Below, piece by piece: positions 8,810 to 18,938 of a DNA stretch of 64,000 bases (its first letter is position 1; each line of letters starts with the position of its first letter). The notes beneath the pieces were generated by a model, which worked only from the letters and a program-made list of their open reading frames with translations, searched no databases and had not been told where the DNA came from. The translations under genes were made by a program, and so were the position numbers. Origin of the DNA: Dermatophilaceae bacterium (lineage in GTDB: Bacteria; Actinomycetota; Actinomycetes; Actinomycetales; Dermatophilaceae); NCBI GenBank assembly GCA_014377705.1, contig JACMPC010000204.1, positions 1 to 64,000 on the forward strand, written 5' to 3'.

Positions 8810-10786
8810 ATGGACGCTTCTGACCGCTTGGTGATGCCCGCCCGGGTGCCGAGTCCTGCCACCCCGATTGAGCCGAGCAGGCCATTGACGCGGTGGCTGA
8901 CGGAGCATCGGGTGCAGCCGGTAGGCCCGGAGTCGGAGGAGGAGCACGCGACGCGGCAGGCATGGTGGAAGGTGATGTGCCTGACCGGGGTCGACTACTT
9001 CTCCACCTTGGCCTACCTGCCAGGTATCGCCGCTCTCGCCGCCGGCGTGCTGTCCCCGCTAGCGACCCTGCTCATCGTCGCCCTGACCCTGCTGGGCGTG
9101 CTGCCCATGTACAGTCGCGTCGCGCGGGAGAGCCCACACGGGCAGGGGTCCGTGGCCATGCTGGAGGACCTGCTGCCGTTCTGGCGAGGCAAGGTCTTCG
9201 TCCTGGTGCTGCTCGGCTTCGTGGCCACCTCGTGGATCATCACCATCACCTTGTCCGCTGCGGACGCCTCCGTGCACATCCTGGAAAGCCCGTTCTTTCC
9301 TGATGGGCTGCAGGGCCACGCGGTCGTCATCACCATTGCCCTGCTGCTCGTGCTTGGGGGCGTGTTCCTGCTCGGCTTCCGGGAGGCCGTGGTCGTTGCC
9401 ATCCCCCTCGTAGCGGCCTTCCTCGTCCTGAACGCGGTCGTCGTGGTGAAGGGCCTGGTCGAGGTTTTTACCACGGACGGTGCCTTGTCCACATGGACGT
9501 CAGGGCTGTCCGACATCGGCGGTCTGGGCGGGGCAATCGGTCCGGCTGTGATCGCCTTCCCTCTACTCGTGCTCGGCCTGTCCGGGTTCGAGACCGGCGT
9601 GAGCATGATGCCGCTGGTTGAGGCGAAGGGCAAGACCGCCAACGACACCCTTCGCGCTCGCATCCGGAACACCCGCAAGCTGCTTGCAGGCGCGGCAATC
9701 ATCATGTCCGTCTACCTGCTGAGCACGAGCTTCGTGACCACTGTCCTCATCCCCGCGGAGGAGTTCAGGGCCGGTGGTGAGGCGAACGGTCGCGCGCTGG
9801 CGTACCTGGCGCACGAGCAGTTCGGCGACGTCTTCGGCACCGTGTACGACATCAGCACCATCCTCATCCTGTGGTTCGCCGGTGCCTCAGCCATGGCCGG
9901 GCTTATCAACATCGTGCCCCGCTACCTCCCCTCGTACGGGATGGCGCCGGACTGGGGCCGCGCGGTGCGCCCTGTCGTGCTCGTGTACACGCTGATCAGC
10001 ATCGTCATCACGGTCGCCTTCGGCGCTGACGTCAACGCCCAGGCCGGGGCGTACGCGACCGGCATCCTGGCCATGATGGTCTCCGGCGCGGTCGCGGTGA
10101 CCATCTCCGCGTATCGGTACCGGCAGAAGCGCGCCGCCGTGGGGTTCGCGGTCCTGACCCTCATCTTGGTGTATGCGCTGGCGGAGAACATCAGGCAGAA
10201 ACCAGACGGCATCGCCATTTCGGGCCTGTTCATCCTCGGCATCATCGTGGTTTCTCTGGTCTCGCGCATCTCGCGTAGCACCGAGCTGCGGGTGGAGCAC
10301 ATCGAGTTCGACCACGCCGCGCGCAGGTTCATCGAGACGTCTGTTACCAACGACGGCGCTCTGAACATCATCGCCAACAAGCGCCAGGCCGGGGACGAGC
10401 AGGAGTACGCCGCGAAGGAAGCGCAGCAGCGGTCAATGAACCCGGTTCCCGGGCGTGCAGACGTGCTCTTCTTCGAGGTCGACATTCACGACCCGTCCGA
10501 CTTCAGCGAAGTGCTGCGCGTGCGCGGCATGACCATCGGCGACCACCGCATCCTGCGCGTGACCAGCCCGGCAGCGCCGAACGCCATCGCTGCCGTCCTG
10601 CTCGCGCTGCGCGACGCGACCGGGGTGCGCCCCCACTGCTTCTTCGAATGGTCCGAAGGTTCGCCGGTGGCACACCTGGCGCGCTACCTGCTCCTCGGCC
10701 GCGGTGACACGCCGCCGGTAGTCCGGGAGATCATCCGCAAGGTTGAACCTGACCCGCAACGCCGGCCGGGCATCCACGTCAGCTGA
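8810..10786 (+). CDS. APC-superfamily permease with about 170-aa C-terminal soluble domain
   Basis: [20 protein letters not shown] and about 12 hydrophobic segments, then a hydrophilic C-terminus ([18 protein letters not shown]...). Confidence 0.8.
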   Translation: MDASDRLVMPARVPSPATPIEPSRPLTRWLTEHRVQPVGPESEEEHATRQAWWKVMCLTGVDYFSTLAYLPGIAALAAGVLSPLATLLIVALTLLGVLPMYSRVARESPHGQGSVAMLEDLLPFWRGKVFVLVLLGFVATSWIITITLSAADASVHILESPFFPDGLQGHAVVITIALLLVLGGVFLLGFREAVVVAIPLVAAFLVLNAVVVVKGLVEVFTTDGALSTWTSGLSDIGGLGGAIGPAVIAFPLLVLGLSGFETGVSMMPLVEAKGKTANDTLRARIRNTRKLLAGAAIIMSVYLLSTSFVTTVLIPAEEFRAGGEANGRALAYLAHEQFGDVFGTVYDISTILILWFAGASAMAGLINIVPRYLPSYGMAPDWGRAVRPVVLVYTLISIVITVAFGADVNAQAGAYATGILAMMVSGAVAVTISAYRYRQKRAAVGFAVLTLILVYALAENIRQKPDGIAISGLFILGIIVVSLVSRISRSTELRVEHIEFDHAARRFIETSVTNDGALNIIANKRQAGDEQEYAAKEAQQRSMNPVPGRADVLFFEVDIHDPSDFSEVLRVRGMTIGDHRILRVTSPAAPNAIAAVLLALRDATGVRPHCFFEWSEGSPVAHLARYLLLGRGDTPPVVREIIRKVEPDPQRRPGIHVS

Positions 10787-10875
10787 AGCGCTCTTGTTCA
10801 GTGCGGGATCGGTGACCGGTGATCGTCCACACCTCGCCGAACGCCGCCGATCATCGAGCTGCCGAGTCAATGGAT

Positions 10876-10905
10876 CATCCCGCAGGACGATCGCCCTGCG
10901 GGATG
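10876..10905. terminator. Hairpin between convergent genes (11-bp perfect stem, 8-nt loop)
   Basis: CATCCCGCAGG-ACGATCGC-CCTGCGGGATG. Confidence 0.7.
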
Positions 10906-11031
10906 AATAGGTGGTCGTTCGTCTGCCGGGACTGCCTCTCAGCGAACTGACAACATTCAGAATCCCGCGGCTCGGCGGCACCCTACCAATCTGCCCGGGT
11001 GGGTAGTCCTGCTGCTTGGTCGACCACAGGC

Positions 11032-12321
11032 TCACTTATCCGTGCTGTCGTCGTCCAGCCCGTCGAGCTCTTGGTAGTTGCCGGGTAGCTCGACCACGTC
11101 CGTGAGGGGTCGGTAGCCGGGGTCAAGACGGACGAGATCCCATTCATTGATCCACGCCCGCACGTATTGGCGCATCCTCGTCGCGCCGAGCTGCTCGAGA
11201 CCCGGGACGTCCGGCGGCTCCCACCCATAGGCGCCCCCGTGCAGCTGGCGCAGGGTGAGGTAGGCGCGGTCCAACTCCGCCTGGTCGGGTGGCACCAGCC
11301 GCAGGAGGTCGCGTTCGATGTGCCGCATCCCCACGTCTGCCAGGGCGGCCATCTCGGCATACTCCTCGGTCTGCTTGTCCCGTAGCCGCCCGGGCAGGCT
11401 CTCGCGGTCGTTCTTGCCGGACAGGACAGCAGTCTCGAAGTCGTCAGTGATCGCCGCGACGGCGATGAGGGGCTCCCCTTCGTCGCCGTCGGTCCCGTCA
11501 AGCCAGCGCGCCAGCTCGGCGTACGACCGGCCCCGTTGCAGCAGCGAGTAGCGGCCGATCAGCTCGACCTCGTCGAAGAGCACAACCCAGCCGATGTGCC
11601 CTCCGGCGCGCAGCAACCGCGGCAGGAACCGAAGCCGCTGTCGAGCCAGGTCCCGGGCCTTGACCGGGGAGAAGGTGAACGACCTGGCCTCGCCGACGGC
11701 CTTGAGCTGGCGGCGCAGGTCGGGCATCCGCAGCGGGTCGCCGGACCAGAAACGGACGATGGAGTCGAGGAACTCCTCGTCGGCGCCGGGAGCGTCGCCG
11801 CTGAGTCTCTGGTGGAGCAGGAGGGTCGCGTCGAACCGTTCGTTCATGTCCCGGCCTGGTCCCCGCAGCCACCGCAGCAGCTCGGCGTAGCCGGGGCTGT
11901 CTGGGTCCAGAGCCGCCGCTGCCTCGGCGACGACGTCGCGGGCGCCGTCGGGGGCGACCGCCGACTCCATCGCAGCCCGCAGCACCTTCGCGGGGTCGTG
12001 CAGGGGGGTCTCCTTGCTGATCACCACGGTGCTGACCACGAAGCCGGCGGATGTCGCGAGCTGGCCCAGGTGGGTGAGCAGGTGGCTCTTGCCCTCCCCG
12101 AACCCGGCTCCGAGCAGCATCGAGGCGCGACCGGGCCGGGCGCCGGAAGCGTTGCGGGGCCCGCCGAGGTCCCCGAGCAGCCGGGTGAACCGGTCCTCGA
12201 TGTCGCCCTGGCCTGAGCCGAGCGCGACGACGGCGTCGGCGTTGGGCACTCCGCTGCGCAGCGCCTCGACCGCGCGCCGCCGGGCCAGGCGTTCCTCGTC
12301 CCACTGGTGCTCTCGGCTCAT
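11032..12321 (-). CDS. BREX BrxC/BrxD-like ATPase (former DUF2791)
   Basis: ARRRAVEALRSGVPNADAVVALGSGQGDIEDRF N-terminus, Walker A GAGFGEGKSH, Walker B WVVLFDEVELI. Confidence 0.75.
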   Translation of the reverse strand: MSREHQWDEERLARRRAVEALRSGVPNADAVVALGSGQGDIEDRFTRLLGDLGGPRNASGARPGRASMLLGAGFGEGKSHLLTHLGQLATSAGFVVSTVVISKETPLHDPAKVLRAAMESAVAPDGARDVVAEAAAALDPDSPGYAELLRWLRGPGRDMNERFDATLLLHQRLSGDAPGADEEFLDSIVRFWSGDPLRMPDLRRQLKAVGEARSFTFSPVKARDLARQRLRFLPRLLRAGGHIGWVVLFDEVELIGRYSLLQRGRSYAELARWLDGTDGDEGEPLIAVAAITDDFETAVLSGKNDRESLPGRLRDKQTEEYAEMAALADVGMRHIERDLLRLVPPDQAELDRAYLTLRQLHGGAYGWEPPDVPGLEQLGATRMRQYVRAWINEWDLVRLDPGYRPLTDVVELPGNYQELDGLDDDSTDK

Positions 12322-13328
12322 CGCACGGCCTCCAGCCGGACGTCGAGGCGCACCAGGGAGGCGTACGGGTTGGCGCGTCGCCGATCCCGCACCTCGTCGG
12401 CAACTCTGAGCTGGAGTGCGGCATACGCGGGCAGCCCACGCTTCTCGTCGCTGACCAGCTCTGGCGGCACGACGGCGAGGACCAGCATCCCGGTCAGGTC
12501 GTCTGTCGCGTCGATCAGCTGGCGCAGCAGCTCGTACGCGTCGAGCACCGCGGCTTTGCTGTAGTAGATGCCGGTGCGCTCGGGAACCGGCGGACGTCGG
12601 GCCTCGGCCAGCCGGGTCAGGTCGCAGTGCAGCACCAGTCCTCCATATCCGGCCCGCAGCAGGAGCCGCCCCACTGAGGTGAGCATTGTCCTGGCGTTGT
12701 GCCGGCCGATCCGCGCGTAGATCATCGCGTCCCGGAGCTCACGCAGCCCGACTCGTTCGCCGGTGAGCCAGCCGTGGATCACGAGGGCCTCGGCGGTGTT
12801 GACGTCGCCGCTGCCCAGGTGCGCCTGAGCCAGCCGCAACAGGGCCCGGCGCAGCTCCCGGGGAAAGCTGGTATCGGTGAGCAAAAGATGTTCGAGGGCT
12901 CGCCGCACGCTGCGGTAGAGCTCGCGCGGGTCGAGGTCGTGGTCGGCAGCCACCTCGGCCACGGTGAGGCGGCCGGGGGCGGCGGGGACCGCGATGTTGT
13001 CGTAGGCGGTGTTCACGATGGCCACCGCGACCTGGTCCCAGTCGATCTGCCTGGCTACGGCGAAGAACACCTGGTCGATCATGTGCACCTTGGTCGTCTC
13101 CGCGGACAGCGACACCATCAGGGCGTGCTCGCGGACCGCCACGGCGTGCAGAGATCGCTCAAACCGGTCGGCGACATCGGCGTCGCCGGTCACCACGAGC
13201 TTCACCGACCCTCCGCCGGCCGGCAGGTACGAGGCCAGGTACTCCTGCCCGAGAAAGTCTGCGTAAGAGCCGGCGCTCATCGACCCGCCTCCAAGCACCG
13301 CCGCCCGCGGTCCGGCAGCTGCCGTCAT
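12318..13328 (-). CDS. Putative degenerate ATPase-like partner of the BrxC/D-like ATPase
   Basis: ATGA overlaps with both neighbours; EYLASYLPAGGGSVKLVVTGD lacks a canonical GKT/GKS Walker A; HMIDQVFFAVARQIDWDQVA segment. Confidence 0.55.
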   Translation of the reverse strand: MTAAAGPRAAVLGGGSMSAGSYADFLGQEYLASYLPAGGGSVKLVVTGDADVADRFERSLHAVAVREHALMVSLSAETTKVHMIDQVFFAVARQIDWDQVAVAIVNTAYDNIAVPAAPGRLTVAEVAADHDLDPRELYRSVRRALEHLLLTDTSFPRELRRALLRLAQAHLGSGDVNTAEALVIHGWLTGERVGLRELRDAMIYARIGRHNARTMLTSVGRLLLRAGYGGLVLHCDLTRLAEARRPPVPERTGIYYSKAAVLDAYELLRQLIDATDDLTGMLVLAVVPPELVSDEKRGLPAYAALQLRVADEVRDRRRANPYASLVRLDVRLEAVR

Positions 13329-14140
13329 GAGCGTTCGGTGAAGGAGATTCCCCAGTACAGCTGGTGCTGCCCCGTCTGTGCCACCGTCGCCAGGGTGCCT
13401 GAGCCTCGGGTTCCCGAGCTGGCATGCCAACGCAGGACGCGACCGGACTTCGCTGTCGCGACTCCACTGGAGTCCAGCAGATACAGGTCGCGGGCGAACT
13501 CCGCGCGGGTGTAGTCGCGCTGCTGACCGGGCAGCAACGTCAACACGCCCCACACGTCGACCAGGCGCACCACCGCAGCATCTCGCTGCCTCCCCTGAGA
13601 TCTCACCAGGTCGTAGCCCGACTCGAGGCTCTCCAGGAACGGCTTGGGCCGGAACCGCGGTGGCTTCGCCTGCGAGCTAGCCAGCAGGCCGACCAGTACC
13701 GACGGGCGCAGCCGCCTCTCCCGGCGTCTGTCGATCTCGACGGCGGCCTCCCCGGGCAGCACCTTGATCAGCGATGGATAGCACAGGAGCCGCTCGTCTG
13801 CCTCGAACATCGCCACGTCCTGCGCGGTTGCCGTGTCCAACAGCTCCTGGGCATAGGAACCGGACTCGAGGTGCTCCTGCTCGTCAAAGCCGAAGGACCC
13901 CCCGGCGTCCGATGCGGCCCGGGCTGCGTCCCCGGCCAGAGTCGTCGCCGCGCTCAGAGCGCGCCGCAGGTCACGCAACTGTCCGCGTCCGGCGCCGGCC
14001 TTGGCCTTCTTCAGCTCCCGTGTCACAGCCGCATTGGCCTTGAGCGCGGCGTCAACCCGCTCTCCCGTCGCCGCAAGTGCCGCTTCGAGCCCGCCCATCT
14101 CAGCTACCACCAATCCTTCGTCCATCGCCTGATTGCGCAC
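13325..14140 (-). CDS. Hypothetical protein, coiled-coil N-terminus; first gene of the ATPase operon
   Basis: Ala/Lys/Glu-rich N-terminus (LKANAAVTRELKKAKAGAGRGQLRDLRRALSAATTLAGDAARAA); TGA overlaps ATG of the next gene. Confidence 0.6.
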   Translation of the reverse strand: MRNQAMDEGLVVAEMGGLEAALAATGERVDAALKANAAVTRELKKAKAGAGRGQLRDLRRALSAATTLAGDAARAASDAGGSFGFDEQEHLESGSYAQELLDTATAQDVAMFEADERLLCYPSLIKVLPGEAAVEIDRRRERRLRPSVLVGLLASSQAKPPRFRPKPFLESLESGYDLVRSQGRQRDAAVVRLVDVWGVLTLLPGQQRDYTRAEFARDLYLLDSSGVATAKSGRVLRWHASSGTRGSGTLATVAQTGQHQLYWGISFTERS

Positions 14141-14358
14141 TGGTGAAGGAGGCTACCTGAAGCTGGGTCGAAGGCCGATGGTGCTCGTCTTCGTGTTGGA
14201 CGCAACACGGTTCATCTTCCGCGCCGGGGTGCGTTGAGGTTCCGCACGGCACGTCGTACGCTCACAGAGAAACGACTACTGACGAGCCCGGTTCATGCAA
14301 GACCGCGACTGGTGGGCCATCAAGCGCGGCGATCACCACAGCCGAAGAGGAGAGCTCA

Positions 14359-15360
14359 ATGAAGAAGCTCATCAACAAGACCGAGAACGTGGTTTCTGAG
14401 GCGCTGCTGGGTATGGACGCGGCGCACCCCGACCTCAGGGTCGACCACGAGCACAAGATCATCTACCGCGGCGATGACCGTCGGCCGGGCAAGGTCGGCC
14501 TGATCTCCGGCGGAGGGTCCGGGCACGATCCGCTGCACGGGGGGTTCGTCGGGCTCGGCATGCTGGATGCCGCGTGCGCCGGTGAGGTCTTCACCTCTCC
14601 GGTGCCGGGCCAGATCATGGAAGCCACCAAGACCGTCGACGACGGAGCCGGCGTCCTGCACATCGTGAAGAACTACACCGGCGACGTGATGAACTTCGAG
14701 ATGGCTGCCGAGATGGCCGCCGAGGAGACCGGCGTGAACGTCTTGTCTGTCATCACCAACGACGACGTCGCCGTCCAGGACAGCCTCTACACGGCGGGTA
14801 GACGTGGCGTCGGAGTCACGGTCCTGCTGGAGAAGATCGCCGGCGCTGCAGCCGAAGAGGGCCGCAGCCTGGCGCAGGTGGCTGAGATCGCACACCGGGT
14901 CAACGCCAACGGCCGCAGCATGGGCGTCGCGCTCACCTCGTGCACCGTCCCCGCGGCGGGCAAGCCGACGTTCGACCTGCCCGGGGGGGAGATCGAGATG
15001 GGCGTCGGGATCCATGGTGAGCCCGGCCGCAAGAGGCTCCCCATCGCCTCTGCGAAGGAGATCGCCGCGCTGCTCGTCGAGCCCATCGTCGGGGATCTTG
15101 ACTTCACCGGCGGGGACGGTGTCATCGCCTTCGTCAACGGCCTGGGCGGAACCCCCTTGATGGAGCTCTACCTGATGTACAACGAGGTTGCCCAGATCCT
15201 GAAGAAGTCCGGGATCCACGTGGCCAGGTCTTTGGTGGGCCCCTACATCACGGCCCTTGACATGGCCGGGTGCTCGGTCACCCTCCTCAAGATCGGCCCC
15301 GAGATGCTCAGCTTGTGGGACGCGCCGGTTCGGACGCCAGGTCTTCGGTGGGGAGTCTGA
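14359..15360 (+). CDS. dhaK: Dihydroxyacetone kinase subunit DhaK
   Basis: MKKLINKTENVVSEALLGM, GLISGGGSGHDPLHGGFVG, GIHGEPG active-site His. Confidence 0.95.
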   Translation: MKKLINKTENVVSEALLGMDAAHPDLRVDHEHKIIYRGDDRRPGKVGLISGGGSGHDPLHGGFVGLGMLDAACAGEVFTSPVPGQIMEATKTVDDGAGVLHIVKNYTGDVMNFEMAAEMAAEETGVNVLSVITNDDVAVQDSLYTAGRRGVGVTVLLEKIAGAAAEEGRSLAQVAEIAHRVNANGRSMGVALTSCTVPAAGKPTFDLPGGEIEMGVGIHGEPGRKRLPIASAKEIAALLVEPIVGDLDFTGGDGVIAFVNGLGGTPLMELYLMYNEVAQILKKSGIHVARSLVGPYITALDMAGCSVTLLKIGPEMLSLWDAPVRTPGLRWGV

Positions 15361-15362
15361 GC

Positions 15363-16025
15363 ATGACGGACACGTCCGTCGACGTTGAGGCGCTCGATCG
15401 CTGGATCCGAAGGTTTGCCGAGGAGGTGAGCAAGAACAAGGATCTGCTCACCGATCTCGACTCGGCCATCGGCGATGCCGACCATGGCTCAAACATGGAC
15501 CGGGGTATGTCGGCCACGGTCGCTGCGCTCGACGAGGCAAGCTCGCAGGGGCGCCCCCTCACGACGGCCGGCGCGCTGCTGAAGACCGTTGGTATGACTG
15601 TTGTCAGCTCTATCGGCGGCGCCAGCGGTCCCCTGTACGGGACCCTCTTCCTTCGGATGGGGACCTCAGCCGGGGATGTCGAGGCTCTCGACGACGCTGG
15701 TTTCTCCGCGGCGCTCACAGCGGGTTTGGCGGGTGTGGTCGCCCGGGGCAAGGCCGAGCTGGGTGACAAGACGATGTGCGATGCTCTCGCCCCCGCGTGC
15801 GCCGCTCTTGACGCCTCGCTCGCTGGGGGGGCCGGCCTCAGCGAGGCATTGGCGGTTGCCGCGACCTCCGCCGACACGGGCCGGGACGCCACCATCCCGA
15901 TGCTCGCACGCAAGGGCCGGGCAAGCTACCTCGGTGAACGCAGCATCGGGCACCAGGACCCAGGGGCGACGTCTGTCGCCTTGCTGGTGAACGCGGCCGC
16001 AGCCACCCTGGGCAGCCGCCCGTGA
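15363..16025 (+). CDS. dhaL: Dihydroxyacetone kinase subunit DhaL
   Basis: LTDLDSAIGDADHGSNMDRGM, GGASGPLYGTLFLRM, DPGATSVALL. Confidence 0.95.
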   Translation: MTDTSVDVEALDRWIRRFAEEVSKNKDLLTDLDSAIGDADHGSNMDRGMSATVAALDEASSQGRPLTTAGALLKTVGMTVVSSIGGASGPLYGTLFLRMGTSAGDVEALDDAGFSAALTAGLAGVVARGKAELGDKTMCDALAPACAALDASLAGGAGLSEALAVAATSADTGRDATIPMLARKGRASYLGERSIGHQDPGATSVALLVNAAAATLGSRP

Positions 16026-18655
16026 GCGAAGCGCGGCCCGTGAGCGCAGCGCCACTGGTCGGGATCGTTCTCGTCTCCCACAGTGCAGCGCTGGCGAAAG
16101 CCGCTCTCGCGCTGGCGGGGGAGATGCTCCACAGCAAGCCGGTCCGGATCGAGCTTGCTGCCGGGCTCGACGAGCGGACATTCGGAACCGATGCCGTTCA
16201 GATTCTGGAGGCCATCCAGGCGGCTGACGACGGTGCTGGGGTCGTGGTGCTGATGGACCTCGGGAGCGCGGTCCTCTCCGCCGAGCTCGCCCTCGAGCTT
16301 CTGGACGACGAGGCGGCCCGCGAACGCGTGCTCCTGTGCCCGGCACCCATGGTCGAGGGTCTGGTCGTGGCGGCGGTCGCGGCGGCGGGGGGAGCCACCC
16401 GAAACGAGGTCTGCGCAGGGGCGGTGGGCGCCCTGGAGGGCAAACGGTCGCAGCTGGGTGTCGCCGAGATTGAACCCCTGCGGGAGTCCGGGCAGCTTGT
16501 TGCCGCTGAGCCCGGACCCTCGCGAGAGTCCGGGCAGTCCGTTGCCGCTGAGCCCGGACCCTCGCTGGAGGGCACCTTCGTCGTGTCCAACGAGCACGGG
16601 CTGCACGCGCGCCCGGCCGCCAAGCTCGTCCAGGAGGTCAGGTCACTGGACGCGGTCGTCATGCTGCGCAATCTCAGTACGGGGGCGGGTCCGGTCCCGG
16701 CGTCGAGCCTTTCGCGGGTGGCGACGCTCGGCGCCCTGCGCGATCACGAGATCCAGGTGTCTGTGACGGGAAGCCATGCGCGTGAAGCCCTGGATCACGT
16801 CCTGGCACTGGCTGGCCGCGCGTTCGACGAGGATGCCGACAGCCCTGGAACGCCTGCTCGGGGCGGACGCATGGCTGCCGGAGGTCACGAGCCCGAGGCG
16901 GACGACAGTGACAGGACCGAGGCGGACGACAGCGAAGGGACGACGCCACCGGACGGCCCTGACTGGGGCACCAAGCCCACTTCAGCGCGACCGGCCGCCC
17001 CGGGAATCGGGATAGGTCCCGTCTGGAAGGCCGGGCCACTGGCGGCTCTGGCCGTGCCCGATGCAACCACCGAGAACGCCGCCGCGGACTGGCGTCGGGT
17101 CCGCCGGGCGATCGCCGATGTCCGGCGCGAGATCCGGCGTTCCCAGGCACTCGCCGTACGGGATGTAGGAGAGGGGGACGCAGCGATCTTCGACGCGCAC
17201 CTGCTCCTGCTCGACGATGGCGACGTGCTGGACGATGTGCACAGCCGGATCGACTCCGGTCAGGCAGCCGCCCCGGCGTGGGCCACCACCATCGCGCGGG
17301 TTGAAGGGGACTTCTCAGCACTGAGCGATCCCTATCTGCGGGCACGCGCAGGCGACGTCAGAGCCGTGGGGGACCAGGTCCTTCGGGTTCTGCTCGGCAT
17401 CCCCGATGTGACCGCCGCGGTCAGCGGGGTCTTTGTGGCATCGGACCTCACCCCGGCGCAGGTGGCAGGGTTCGACGCAGAGAAGGTCAAAGCGGTGATC
17501 CTTGCCCACGGCACCCCGACGTCGCACGGCGCGATCCTCGCCCGGGGCAAAGGGATTCCCGTCGTGGTCGGAGCGGGCACGAGCGTCCTGGACATTCCCG
17601 ACGGTACCCTCGTGGCCGTCGACGGGGCCAGCGGCGAGGTGGCAGTAGCGCCGGATGATGAGCTGCTGGAGCGCTTCCGGGCTCGAGGGCGGGAGCTGGC
17701 GCTCGCCCGGATCACCGCCCTGGCACGTTCCTCGACGCCGGCCGTGACAAAAGACGGCACACACGTGGTCGTCGGAGCCAACCTGGGCTCCCAGGAGGAC
17801 GCGACACTCGCCGCGAAGTCCGGTGCCGACCTCGCCGGACTGGTACGCACCGAGTTTCTTTTCCTCGGCCGTTCGCAGGCGCCGGATGTGGACGAACAGG
17901 AGGCGGTCTATCTCGCCCTGGCCGAGACCCTCGGGGGTCGTCGACTGACCTTGCGCACCTTGGACGTCGGGGGAGACAAACCACTGGACTACCTGCCCAT
18001 GCCTCTCGAGGCCAACCCGTTCCTCGGGCTTCGTGGCTTACGTCTCTCCCTTGCCAACCCCGGCCTGCTGGCCGACCAGCTGCTCGCCTGTGTCAGGACT
18101 GCCCATGCGACCCCGGTGAGCCTCATGTTCCCGATGGTCAGCACCGTTGCCGAGCTCGCCGAGGCACGCCGGCTCCTGGCCGATGCCGTTGTCCTCGAGG
18201 GGCGCGGCACACCCCCGGGGCTGCTCGTGGGGATCATGGTCGAAGTACCCGCAACGGCGTTGAAGACGGAAGCCTTCGCGCGCCATGTCGACTTCTTCTC
18301 GATCGGCACCAACGACCTGACGCAGTACACGCTGGCCGCCGAGCGAGGCAACGACGCTGTCGCGGAGGTGGCGGATCCATACGACCCGGGGGTCCTGCGT
18401 CTCATCCAGACCGTGTGTGATGGCGCGGGGACGGCTTTGGTCGCCGTCTGCGGGGAGCTGGCCGCCGACACCCGGGCCACGTCGCTCCTGGTCGGGCTGG
18501 GTGTTCGGGAGCTCTCGATGACTTCCTCGGCGATACCCGAGGTCAAGGAAGCCATCCGGACGACCGACCTCAGCGAGGCTCGCCACCTTGCCGCCCAGGC
18601 CGTCACGGCTGTCGGGCCGGAGGCCGTCAAGGCTCTGCTCACGGGCCACTCCTGA
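16022..18655 (+). CDS. dhaM: DhaM-HPr-EI multiphosphoryl transfer protein
   Basis: DhaM IVLVSHSAALAKA; HPr NEHGLHARPAAKLV; EI TSHGAILARGKGIP, FFSIGTNDLTQYTLAAER; GTG start overlaps dhaL stop. Confidence 0.93.
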   Translation: MSEARPVSAAPLVGIVLVSHSAALAKAALALAGEMLHSKPVRIELAAGLDERTFGTDAVQILEAIQAADDGAGVVVLMDLGSAVLSAELALELLDDEAARERVLLCPAPMVEGLVVAAVAAAGGATRNEVCAGAVGALEGKRSQLGVAEIEPLRESGQLVAAEPGPSRESGQSVAAEPGPSLEGTFVVSNEHGLHARPAAKLVQEVRSLDAVVMLRNLSTGAGPVPASSLSRVATLGALRDHEIQVSVTGSHAREALDHVLALAGRAFDEDADSPGTPARGGRMAAGGHEPEADDSDRTEADDSEGTTPPDGPDWGTKPTSARPAAPGIGIGPVWKAGPLAALAVPDATTENAAADWRRVRRAIADVRREIRRSQALAVRDVGEGDAAIFDAHLLLLDDGDVLDDVHSRIDSGQAAAPAWATTIARVEGDFSALSDPYLRARAGDVRAVGDQVLRVLLGIPDVTAAVSGVFVASDLTPAQVAGFDAEKVKAVILAHGTPTSHGAILARGKGIPVVVGAGTSVLDIPDGTLVAVDGASGEVAVAPDDELLERFRARGRELALARITALARSSTPAVTKDGTHVVVGANLGSQEDATLAAKSGADLAGLVRTEFLFLGRSQAPDVDEQEAVYLALAETLGGRRLTLRTLDVGGDKPLDYLPMPLEANPFLGLRGLRLSLANPGLLADQLLACVRTAHATPVSLMFPMVSTVAELAEARRLLADAVVLEGRGTPPGLLVGIMVEVPATALKTEAFARHVDFFSIGTNDLTQYTLAAERGNDAVAEVADPYDPGVLRLIQTVCDGAGTALVAVCGELAADTRATSLLVGLGVRELSMTSSAIPEVKEAIRTTDLSEARHLAAQAVTAVGPEAVKALLTGHS

Positions 18656-18938
18656 CAGGCAAAGCAGGGGAAGGCGTCAGGAGATCGTGGGTTAGGAGTG
18701 TGATGGATCCCGCGCCGTGCCCGCCCGGCCCGGTGGAAACCCTCGCTGCGACGTCCTGGGTGGCGGGTCTGGCCGATCTGGTGTGCGTGGCCAGGCACGA
18801 CCTGCGGGAGTCCCCTTGCCCTGGCTAGCTCTGTCCCGTCCCAGCCCGCGCCAGCCCCGCGCCAGTCCGCGTGGGCGAAGCCGTGCAAGCCGCTCACATT
18901 CAGAGATTCGCATCCGTCGCCACCCAGATCACGACAGC

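Noticed and set aside
11498-12439. 313-aa minus-strand alternative-frame ORF within the BrxC/D-like ATPase gene
   Set aside because: Arg/Pro/Ala-rich out-of-frame translation of the ATPase gene.
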